The notes under the pieces were generated by a model, which was given only the letters and a program-made list of their open reading frames with translations, was not told where the DNA came from and ran no database searches. Positions 7,374-14,000 of a DNA stretch of 14,000 nt are shown piece by piece; positions within the stretch are counted from its first letter, which is position 1; the number at the start of each line of letters is the position of its first letter. Both the position numbers and the translations under genes were made by a program. This DNA comes from Glandiceps talaboti (Eukaryota > Hemichordata > Enteropneusta > Spengelidae): contig NC_135570.1 in the NCBI RefSeq assembly GCF_964340395.1, positions 11,466,322 through 11,480,321 on the forward strand, in the 5' to 3' direction.

Positions 7374-7453
<80 letters not shown>
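7374..7453. repeat. (TCTA)n microsatellite
   Basis: About 20 uninterrupted tetranucleotide units, followed by a TG-rich tail (7460-7530). It lies in TSP1 intron 1 (7198-9035). Confidence 0.98.
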
Positions 7454-7454
<1 letters not shown>

Positions 7455-7563
7455 GTAAATGTGTGTATGTAATGAGTAATGTATGTATGTGTGTGTATTA
7501 AGTGTGTATGTACATGTGTATGGATGTATGCATCTATTAATCAATTAAGTAATTTTTATTTCA

Positions 7564-7589
7564 GAACCCCCACCCCCACCCCCACCCCA
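7564..7589. repeat. (CCCCCA)n tract
   Basis: Four C-runs of four to five bases separated by single A, directly after a polypyrimidine-AG word (ttttatttcag). The minus strand reads as four G-runs, so G-quadruplex formation is possible. Confidence 0.85.
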
Positions 7590-7829
7590 GTAAGGCCACA
7601 GGTCCAAAGAGCAAATTGTAGAAACACTTCAGTTCATCAAGGGGGATTCCAGTCTTATTTCTCATTGCAAAATAAAATAAATGATGCTAAATTAATACAT
7701 GTATGATGTAATATTTAAAAAAGGTTACAAAAAACATTATCAGAAATCAAAAGTTAAGTGAACTTTATCATAATCAATCAAACTGGCAGATCAATATGCA
7801 ATCATGTTGTCAAGGGTAAAGAACAACTA

Positions 7830-8300
7830 AAATGGAAAGTTCATGCCGTGGTATTTTCACTATAGAAATGGGGACCCCACAATTTGCGTCGTATCTAAAC
7901 AATCGATGTACGCCGATCCGGGGTCATCTCAGGTCAACGCTTTTCCAGGCAACAGCGGGTTGGACTCGGACGCGGAAAAACAATTTCGTCAACGCACCGC
8001 ACCGTACCGTTCCACATCTTGCCAAAAGTGCTACAACCCATTCAAAGATGCAAAGCAGATCGATAAGAGGCGACAATATAGCTCCGGTTAAATTTAGCGG
8101 GCACAACCATGGTACATGACACTGCAGTCAATGCTGATAGCCCCCGCCAATGGAAATTCAAAATAGCAATGCTTCAGGGCGACAACAAATGTAATCCCAG
8201 AGCCACTGCGCAACCGAAAATGTGCCTTCAGAGTATATGGAAAACAAAACTGGCAGCGTGGATTCCAAAAAGTGTCACTGTCAGTGAACACAATGTCAGC
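7830..8300. other. GC/CpG-richer block within TSP1 intron 1, unexplained
   Basis: This block stands out from the AT-rich intron by higher GC and many CpG (for example cgtcgt, gtacgccgatccgggg, ctcggacgcgg, gcaccgcaccgtaccg). Several frames on both strands stay open. One plus frame (7843-8091) contains SCQKCYNPFKDAKQIDKRRQ and ends in a stop. An acceptor-like ttttcactatag precedes it at about 7866. I recognise no protein family in any frame, and the openness may only reflect base composition. It could be an exon of a nested gene, a decayed retrocopy, or a regulatory or CpG island. Confidence 0.35.
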
Positions 8301-8339
8301 TCAAAGTACTCTCAATGACTATACCAAATATATAAGACA

Positions 8340-8990
8340 ATAATAATGTTTATTGCCAGAAATTATAGGCTTACAAAACACTCGTATCTACAAATGTACA
8401 AAATATCAAAATTGACAAGTCAAACGAGCCACAAAATAAATAATGTAGACAATTACACACAAATTTCTGGCTAGGGCCACAAAAATAGTTCTAACGAACT
8501 TGTCGACCTTGTGTGTGACCCCAGTTTCGTGTAGGATCTATGGTTTGACTAAATGTTTGATTATAGTAACTTTTAGGTGTTATATTTCGACCAACTGATT
8601 CAGTTGTAATCTCTGAATGCAATATTTTTAATCGAACCACCTTGGCAACGTTTTATTTCGAAGGTCCTTATTGTTTTGAGTAGTAACATATACATGGTCT
8701 ATGGATGGACGGACGTACATACTAATTACTATACTGATCATGTATTGCGAGTGCTTGTTCATGTGCAAATAACCATTCAAGCTGGGTCCCCGAGCACTGT
8801 CTAGTTGTGTATCTCATAACTTATAGTAATAGTAAAACAAGATTTTGCATTTTAAAAAAAATACATTGGGTTTCTTACAACATTTTGCAGTATACTATTT
8901 TTTTACCGTTACACTTACGGTACCAGTAGTACTGTGCCCTTCCTAGCCTTGAGATGTACGCTGGGTCCAAAAATATATATGGGTTTTATT
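8340..8990. other. 5' part of TSP1 intron 1, no gene seen
   Basis: AT-rich. It holds a weak inverted pair, gccagaaatta (8353-8363) and aatttctggc (8462-8472), about 100 bases apart, and nothing else I can name. Confidence 0.5.
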
Positions 8991-9035
8991 TTATTTTTTG
9001 GTCTTTGCTTTAAATGAGAGAGTTGTTGCTCTTAC

Positions 9036-9120
9036 CTTCAAGCTGAACTGTAACACACAAAACCAACCACAACAGTACGAAATAAAGGAAACGCTGGTCA
9101 GAAGAGACATTGAGTGCCAT
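9036..9120 (-). CDS. Exon 1 of multi-TSP1 gene: signal peptide
   Basis: This first coding exon encodes 28 residues beginning MALNVSSDQ, then a hydrophobic core (FLYFVLLWLVLCV) and a polar end (TVQLE), a typical secretory signal peptide. It ends in phase 1 at a strong donor (GAAG then GTAAGAG on the minus strand). Joined to the exon at 7045-7197 it keeps the frame and gives LE-VNGEGFW, so the signal leads straight into the first TSP1 domain. An upstream ATG at about 9126 lies in another frame that does not continue into the TSP1 exons, so the ATG at 9120 was chosen. The gene is transcribed right to left, away from the cadherin gene. The protein is predicted to be secreted or to have an extracellular N-terminus. 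With eight linker-free TSP1 repeats it could be hemicentin-like, properdin-like, SCO-spondin-like or coadhesin-like. The truncated C-terminus prevents a choice. Confidence 0.8.
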
Positions 9121-10097
9121 AACATTGTTCCGTGCTCTGAACAAATAACGTGCAGTGAATGAAGACTTGAACTGATGCCGTTTCTAAGCGGAAATGTTAT
9201 GCAATCCAGTGTCAGGAATGCGTTCAGCAATGTTTTGATTTAGTCTCCACTATAAATAATTCGGACGAGTAGGGCCATGAAGATTTTAAGGGCTAGCTAG
9301 CTAGGCTAAGGACGCCATCATCACACTCGTACTATACTCCCGCGCAGAGCATCAAAAGTAGCAATTTGCAAATTTTGCTCCCTCTGCAGCATGTGCAGCG
9401 CCTCCTTGCGGTCGTTACCCGGGCTACGCACTCGGTGCATGTAATCACAAGGAGACACTACTTTGCATGCATTGCGACACGTGCAATTTGCGATGAAATG
9501 CGCTCTACTCTAATTTGAAAAAAATGTGACATTATTAGGATATTTAGAGGCACATACCGATGTCTGCGCTGGTGACTGGTAACTTAATTCGTTCAAGTAT
9601 CACAGTTTTGTGGACTGTCTTTAACTCAAAAAGTTCTCGTTCATAACTAATCTACTGGATATTTCATACTCAGATGTATCATTCTTGGGTTACTGCCTTG
9701 TGAATTACATATCCTAAGATTTGTCGTAGATGGCGCACACCTTGAAATTATCACCAGTAATTTATTTTATAGAAATTTCATATTGTTTTGTTCGTCCTTG
9801 CCAGTTCTTTGCTATATATCTGCCTAGTTATTGATATTCACAGCTCGTTACTGTACTCATGTTTACTCTTTACAAACGCCAACCGGAATATTATATTTGG
9901 TTTTAGTTCACGCTCTGGTTTTTGGACTTCTGCCAATTTTCTTAATTTGAAGAGGACACACCTTTGATCTGATCTTACGGAAGACATATTTCAAGTATTT
10001 ACCGAGTTTGGAGGTCATGGCGGACAATCTAGTGTTTTGGCGATAATGATTTCTGGTAGACGTTTCAACAGCATGTAGATTCTGGAAAAGCCGAATT
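9121..10097. promoter_or_regulatory. Divergent intergenic region between the two start codons
   Basis: 977 bases separate the minus-strand start (9120) and the plus-strand start (10098), so both 5' UTRs and promoters are expected here. Words seen: a plus-strand TATAAATA at 9251-9258, a minus-strand TATAAAA at 9771-9765, a CACGTG E-box at 9478-9483, and the perfect 12-base palindrome aatttgcaaatt near 9362. CpG density rises around 9330-9500. Start sites cannot be read from sequence, and the TATA-like words sit far from the start codons, so they may be irrelevant. Confidence 0.45.
10017..10046 (+). other. Possible upstream ORF in cadherin 5' leader
   Basis: An ATG in good context (gtcATGG) opens a nine-codon frame, MADNLVFWR, ending TAA, 51 bases before the cadherin start codon. 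If transcription starts upstream of 10017, it would lie in the 5' UTR and could lower translation of the main frame. Confidence 0.3.
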
Positions 10098-10191
10098 ATG
10101 GATAAACTCGCTTTAAGAACACTGTCAGACAGGATGATATTCAGTGTGCTGCTTGTTATCCTATTGGTAAACTGTATCGTCACAGCACAAG
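10098..10191 (+). CDS. Exon 1 of cadherin-related gene: signal peptide
   Basis: The exon encodes MDKLALRTLSDRM followed by the hydrophobic stretch IFSVLLVILLVNCIV and TAQ, a good signal peptide of about 31 residues. An in-frame TGA at 10047-10049 with no ATG between supports this start. A second Met (residue 13, 10134) would also give a signal peptide. The exon ends in phase 1 at CAAG/GTTGGT. A stronger-looking GTATGA two codons later would put the next exon out of frame, so the weaker donor was chosen. Joining to 11867 gives TAQANSPPSF, the usual start of a first EC repeat. The protein is predicted to be a membrane adhesion protein with calcium-binding ectodomain repeats. The transmembrane and cytoplasmic parts are outside the window. 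Confidence 0.75.
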
Positions 10192-10251
10192 GTTGGTATG
10201 ATATGCTTCAAATCTAATATCCTAGCATAATACATATCTATGTTTTGTGAT

Positions 10252-10295
10252 AGAAAGAAAAAGAAAGAAAGAAAGAATGAAGGAAGGAATGAATG
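10252..10295. repeat. GAAA/GGAA microsatellite
   Basis: Purine-only tract of tetranucleotides (gaaa repeated, then aatgaaggaaggaatgaatg) just inside cadherin intron 1. Confidence 0.9.
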
Positions 10296-11632
10296 CATAC
10301 ATTTTCTTTTGACGTCTTTCTGTGTATAGCTAGTTGAGTGAAGATTCACCGCGAATGCTGTCATCAAGTTCTACTGACAATCTCGATAGCGGTCACGATT
10401 CGATAACAAAATAGTAACGTTGATATGGACGCTGTGAATGACAATTTAGATTGATTCGACGACTACCAGTTAGATAGTTCTATCTCAATGTTACACCGTT
10501 GAAAATCTGAAAACTCATGATATGATTTTTTTTGTCAAACAAGCTTTATTCAAGATAGATATAAGAAGTCGCATGTTATTTGTTTAAACATCTGTATGTT
10601 TGTTCTTGTCTATCATCTGGCGGTATTTACTTTGTAAATTAGGTATTATGTAGAGATTGCAATATCAATCAGGAGACATGGCGAGGTTGCCACAAATCGC
10701 AATGAGTGTATACATCCTTAACAAAACGTGACTTTCGGCTAATTGTGTGTACAGATATTATTTTCATAATTTTAATAACTCATAAATCTATTTAATGAAA
10801 TTTCTGCCAACAGGCTGTACTTTTACCAATCGTGTAAATTTTAACGAGAAAAAAGCACCCTTCATATTGCCAAGTTCTGACTGCCTCTGTGTAGTTATTT
10901 CTCCAGAATGACAAAAATTTGAACCTGATAAAACATGATGCTGATAATGGGGTACATCATTCGGATAATTCTACTTCATTGTCCTCTAATGTGACCTCTG
11001 ACCTCATATCAAAATATGTTGATTTTATAGTAGCATTTTATCTTTCATTCCTCATATACCTGTCAAAACCTAAATAAAATGACACAGTAGATAAATATTG
11101 TTTCTTCAGCGATAACATAAACCCGCTTCATTTGTTCATTGTATCAATGTATTTATACGCTAAATCCGTTTCTTTATTTTCCCACTGTTTCATAACACCT
11201 TGGAAATAATTGATGACGTGTGACCTATGAGAAACAAGTGTGTGTATATAACAACCTAGTAATACTACTAGTACTTAGCTACGTTGCATCGCGGCAGCAG
11301 GGAAAGACCCCGTGACCTGCTACGCTGACCACTGAAACTCGGATAAGAACTGAAGTCGTGTTGTTAGGTGTTGGATATCAAAACACGTGACCCACATTAG
11401 TTATGGTTATTTGGACACATACAGTGTTTAACGTAATCTGATGTGGGAATTCTCGATCGGCTTGATATCTTTATTTACCTCTCGAAAGCAAACGACAATA
11501 TATAAAGAAAGATTTTCCTTCTATATTGCGATTTGTTTTCGATATTTCTGTTTCGGTAATTCAGTCAACTTTGATTTTGAACACAACCCTTCATTGTGCA
11601 ATTCATCCGTTCCAAGCGACAACATAAGTTAC

Positions 11633-11752
11633 TAGTCTCGGTTACCCAGACTCTCGCTCCTGGGGCTCTGCCTACGAGACCTCCCCAAGCAAGATCTTGG
11701 TGGTCTCAGAGTATAGAGCGCCCAGCCGCGAGAGTCTGGGTAACTGAGACTA
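11633..11752. mobile_element. 120-bp MITE-like element with 25-bp terminal inverted repeats
   Basis: The left end 11633-11657 begins TAGTCTCGGTTACCCAGACT, and the right end 11728-11752 is its reverse complement at 24 of 25 positions. Both ends terminate in TA, compatible with a TA target-site duplication of the Tc1/mariner type. The interior holds a second inverted pair (gagacctccccaag near 11676 and cttggtggtctc near 11696) around a caagatcttg palindrome, so the whole element can fold into a nested hairpin. It is GC-richer than its surroundings and non-coding. Confidence 0.8.
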
Positions 11753-11866
11753 ACAAGCTACGTATACACGAACTTGGAGTTTGGGATTTACTATACACAC
11801 AGTAAAAACTAAGGACAGACATATGAACCTAACTTTGTAAAATATTTCATTCCTCCTTATTTTCAG

Positions 11867-11962
11867 CAAATTCACCTCCAAGTTTTGTCCCGATACCAAA
11901 TACAAATCCACAGTCTTATTATGATATGGATAAAGAGCGATTTCGTGAGAACCAGGACATTG
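11867..11962 (+). CDS. Cadherin-related exon 2 (start of EC1)
   Basis: The acceptor is TTATTTTCAG and the donor G/GTATGT, phase 1 at both ends, 32 codons (residues 32-63 plus shared codons). It encodes NSPPSFVPIP, then DKERFRENQDIG. The PPSF start is the usual first strand of an EC repeat. REN (58-60) sits where cadherins have the first calcium-binding XEX glutamate, before the strand leading to YTLIASD. In CDHR1-group proteins EC1 likewise starts with a PxF word, a variable insert of some fifteen residues and then an E-D-T-P-x-G-like turn. Here the turn is ENQDIG. Confidence 0.8.
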
Positions 11963-12104
11963 GTATGTAACTAACAGATTAGGGACGATAGTCACGAGTC
12001 TGGCAGCGAGACTACTAATACCGCTATCATAAGTTGTTTATTGTGATTCTTACTTCACTATGGCAATGTCAATAGTGTTTTACCACGCTGCACAAATAAT
12101 TTGT

Positions 12105-12128
12105 AAAAAAAAAAAAAAGAAAAGAAAA
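12105..12128. repeat. Poly-A tract
   Basis: Fourteen A followed by gaaaagaaaa in cadherin intron 2. It could be a retroposon tail or a simple repeat. Confidence 0.8.
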
Positions 12129-12234
12129 CGCATGATTTACAACCTATATAAACGGCAACGAGATTAAGTGAATTTAAACAACTCTAAATGCTGACTAGGG
12201 TGATGTAACGAATCCATGGCTGTTAATTAATTTA

Positions 12235-12241
12235 TCAATCG

Positions 12242-12338
<97 letters not shown>
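12235..12338. repeat. (AATC)n microsatellite
   Basis: About 26 tetranucleotide units with a single gatc variant near 12241, in cadherin intron 2, about 140 bases before exon 3. Confidence 0.98.
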
Positions 12339-12477
12339 GTGCAACCAACTATTTTTTTTTGTAATTATGAACCAATGGCTATTTGACCATGTTGACTGTT
12401 GTGATCAAGCAGAGCACTTAATCAGAATTCTTAACACATTTATGAAATGGTGAATATTTTCTTACCATCCTCACTAG

Positions 12478-12626
12478 GCGTTGTTATTTATACTTTAATC
12501 GCATCGGATCCCGACGATGACTGCGTTATCTTTAGTATCGTTGAAGATTATGACGTATTCTTCGAACTTCTTGACCAGAATTGCACACATGCTACTGTAT
12601 CGTTAAAACAAAACTTGGATTATGAG
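12478..12626 (+). CDS. Cadherin-related exon 3 (core of EC1)
   Basis: The acceptor is CTCACTAG and the donor a consensus GAG/GTAAGT. The exon starts in phase 1 and ends in phase 0, 49 full codons (residues 65-113). It encodes VVIYTLIASDPDDD (calcium-binding DxD-type motif at 74-78), FSIVEDYDVFFEL, and ends LDYE, the conserved LDxE calcium-ligand motif at 110-113. Cys79 and Cys99 fall within EC1, and N98-C-T is a sequon. These cysteines are not general cadherin features and may form a disulfide. The preceding intron (11963-12477) holds a long AATC microsatellite and a poly-A tract. Confidence 0.9.
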
Positions 12627-12804
12627 GTAAGTTTAATTTCTATGTCACTGACATTGAGTATATAGCACAAGTGATTTTTCTGGGGGGAAAAGTGTAGTTG
12701 AGATGTGTTAAATACTCATGGCGTATGTACATGTACAGATGTACCAATTTGAATTTTAATGTCATAATTTTTTACTTTGCACTTTCACATGTATACGATT
12801 TAAG

Positions 12805-12858
12805 ACGGACACGAGCCATAACGTGAAATGGTCTCTAGACGATGAAGTAAATTCACCG
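12805..12858 (+). CDS. Cadherin-related exon 4 (EC1, small exon)
   Basis: A short exon of 18 codons (residues 114-131), phase 0 at both ends, reading TDTSHNVKWSLDDEVNSP. The acceptor is an AAG (cgatttaag) and the donor a consensus CCG/GTAAGT. It supplies the strand between LDYE and the final EC1 strand. With it, the spacing between LDxE and the TDxNDNAPxF motif is 29 residues, as expected for an EC repeat. Without it the repeat would be too short. The exon is too small to stand out alone and is supported by this fit. Confidence 0.8.
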
Positions 12859-13276
12859 GTAAGTTACGTTATGTTCTTTCGTGTGATTTGTATATAACAG
12901 ATGATGTACAACATTCCCTTGTAATTCCAATAGGACTAGATCTATTTTTTCAATTGTTCATAATTTGGAGCATTTTTAGGACAAAATATATCTATTGCAG
13001 ATAAAGCAGCTATAGAAAGTTTTACTTTAGAAATTTATGGAAATTTTTTCATATAAATTACAGCTAAAACAGGTAACATATACATTTATGATAAAATTGA
13101 TTATTTTGAAAATGTATGTACTAGTTGTTTTACTTGATAGATAACCACTTTTACTGTTGAGTACAGCATGGTTGTAACAAAAAGCTGAATGAACGTAAAC
13201 AAATATCTCTGGACCACTGACTAAATAAGTAATTTCGCGCGACTGGGTTATGTATTATTAACATTTTTTGTTGCAG
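12859..13276 (+). other. Cadherin intron 4, nothing further seen
   Basis: AT-rich intron of 418 bases with no convincing extra exon. A nine-base acag/ctaaaacag/gtaac pattern at about 13062-13076 looks like a micro-exon but is not needed for a normal EC1. Confidence 0.6.
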
Positions 13277-13366
13277 GTCGAACATCCCATCACTGTGTAT
13301 GTAACAGATGTTAATGACAATGCCCCTCAGTTTATTGGTCTACCATATGCTGTACTGGTTCCTGAG
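13277..13366 (+). CDS. Cadherin-related exon 5 (end of EC1, EC1-EC2 linker)
   Basis: The acceptor is TTTTTTGTTGCAG and the donor GAG/GTAAGA, phase 0 both ends, 30 codons (residues 132-161). It encodes VEHPITVYVTDVNDNAPQF, an unmistakable EC-repeat end with the DxNDNAPxF calcium linker (142-150). It continues with IGLPYAVLVPE, whose final Glu is the XEX ligand of EC2. The combination TDxNDxAPxFIxxPYxxLVPE is, from memory, closest to CDHR1 (protocadherin-21). The assignment to that group rests mainly on this exon and needs a database comparison. Confidence 0.95.
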
Positions 13367-13757
13367 GTAAGATTTGTCACTACATTATATAGAGCTCTAC
13401 AAAGTAAAAGTATTATATCAGAAAACCGTGCAATGAATCTGCTAATTGATAAGTAATCTATTAGCATGAGAACATGTCCACTTCAACATGTTCAAGGGAC
13501 TTAGATATTTTAACAGCGAACGAGCATGCGCACAACGCTAACAAAATAGCAAACTTTTAAGTAACTTGTTTTATTATACAATTTTTGCCAGGCTATGGGG
13601 GCACGAGTAAACGTTTATATTACTCTAAGGCCTGGCTGTTGTGTTCCCAAGGTTGTAGTAAGCCAAGGGAAAGTTGCTACATAATGACACTAGGGGTCAT
13701 TCAATGTCTTGTTTCCCATTTTAAATTTTGTTCTTTATTCCCATTTGTTGGTATAAG
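13367..13757 (+). other. Cadherin intron 5, nothing further seen
   Basis: Intron of 391 bases. A tgttcccaa...aagccaaggga...aggggtc segment at 13640-13695 resembles the stretch at about 13912-13970. No coding feature is supported. Confidence 0.5.
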
Positions 13758-13856
13758 GATCATGAGATATATACAGCGATATATAGTTTTACTGTCGAAG
13801 ATAATGATGGAACAAGTCCAAATAACGTGGGATCACTGACAATGTATGAAAACAAT
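13758..13856 (+). CDS. Cadherin-related exon 6 (start of EC2)
   Basis: The acceptor lies after a T-rich tract ending GGTATAAG, and the donor is AAT/GTATGT. It is phase 0 at both ends with 33 codons (residues 162-194). It encodes DHEIYTAIYSF, TVEDNDGTSPN (calcium-binding DxD at 176-178) and VGSLTMYENN. After VPE from exon 5 this gives the normal order of an EC2 start: XEX, strand, DxD motif, Gly-rich loop, and a VxY-like strand. The Gly-rich insertion is about two residues longer than I expect for CDHR1. The downstream exons of EC2 lie outside the window. Confidence 0.75.
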
Positions 13857-14000
13857 GTATGTATTATTTACATTGTCATTTATTATTTTAAATAGTTTGA
13901 ACAACTATTTGTTGTTCCCAAAACATTACTTTGTTAAGCCAGGGACAATACGATTGACCTAAGGGGTCTTGTCACTTCGAGTCAAGACGAGTAGTGACAA

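Larger units (their letters stand above)
10192..11866 (+). other. Cadherin intron 1
   Basis: A 1,675-base intron. It contains a purine-rich GAAA/GAAT/GGAA microsatellite (10252-10295) and the MITE-like element at 11633-11752. A GC-richer patch at 11275-11340 (gcatcgcggcagcag...) shows no recognisable feature. I see no exon between. Confidence 0.6.

Noticed and set aside
7479-7706. Plus-strand frame with a Pro/Thr repeat after an acceptor-like ttttatttcag
   Set aside because: The Pro/Thr run is the translation of the CCCCCA tract and the N-terminal part is TG-rich simple sequence. No coding support.
8991-9230. Longer alternative minus-strand frame starting MLNAFLTLD across the signal-peptide exon
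   Set aside because: It reads through the strong GTAAGAG donor and is out of frame with the TSP1 exons. The MALNVSSDQ frame is the one that splices correctly.
11596-11805. Plus-strand open frame across 11596-11805
   Set aside because: It covers the MITE-like inverted repeat and has no recognisable protein content.
13062-13076. Nine-base micro-exon pattern (attacag/ctaaaacag/gtaac) in cadherin intron 4
   Set aside because: EC1 already has normal length and motif spacing without it. A nine-base exon cannot be supported from sequence alone.
11870-13856. Assignment of the cadherin exons to classical cadherin, PCDH15 or CDH23
   Set aside because: There is no classical EC1 Trp2/Trp4 adhesion arm near the mature N-terminus, and the EC1-EC2 linker wording fits CDHR1-type sequences better. 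This is from memory and not a database result.

Overview
The window is animal genomic DNA. It is AT-rich, its genes are split by GT-AG introns into small exons, and it contains secreted or adhesion domains found only in metazoans, namely thrombospondin type-1 (TSP1) repeats and cadherin (EC) repeats. The many minisatellites, the fold-back and MITE-like elements and the small exons fit an invertebrate, plausibly a marine deuterostome such as a hemichordate, echinoderm or cephalochordate. The sequence alone does not settle the phylum. No prokaryotic genes, rRNA, tRNA or CRISPR were seen.

Two genes lie head to head. On the minus strand, a signal-peptide exon (9036-9120) is followed by eight TSP1 exons at 7045-7197, 6151-6324, 4793-4957, 4200-4364, 3213-3383, 2358-2528, 1263-1436 and 296-469. 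Each exon carries exactly one TSP1 domain and every splice junction is phase 1. The spliced reading frame stays open for at least 477 residues and runs off the left edge, so the C-terminus is missing. A ninth open, phase-compatible exon candidate (5681-5845) encodes nothing recognisable. On the plus strand, a signal-peptide exon (10098-10191) and five further exons (11867-11962, 12478-12626, 12805-12858, 13277-13366, 13758-13856) join in frame into 194 residues. These encode the first cadherin repeat and the start of the second. The sequence most resembles the N-terminus of the cadherin-related CDHR1/protocadherin-21 group. This gene runs off the right edge.

About 1 kb (9121-10097) separates the two start codons and may hold a shared, bidirectional promoter region. 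Most introns of the TSP1 gene are occupied by repeats: a 23-bp array at the left edge, a 34/37-bp array, a ~309-bp fold-back element, a 33-bp array of small hairpins, a degenerate 58-73-bp array, a 104-bp TG-rich array, two 96%-identical copies of a 251-bp element, and a TCTA microsatellite. The cadherin introns hold a 120-bp MITE-like element and an AATC microsatellite. A GC/CpG-richer block at about 7830-8300, in TSP1 intron 1, is unexplained.

Both products are predicted to enter the secretory pathway, one as a secreted or matrix TSP1 protein and the other as a calcium-dependent adhesion protein. The sequence does not show whether they work together.
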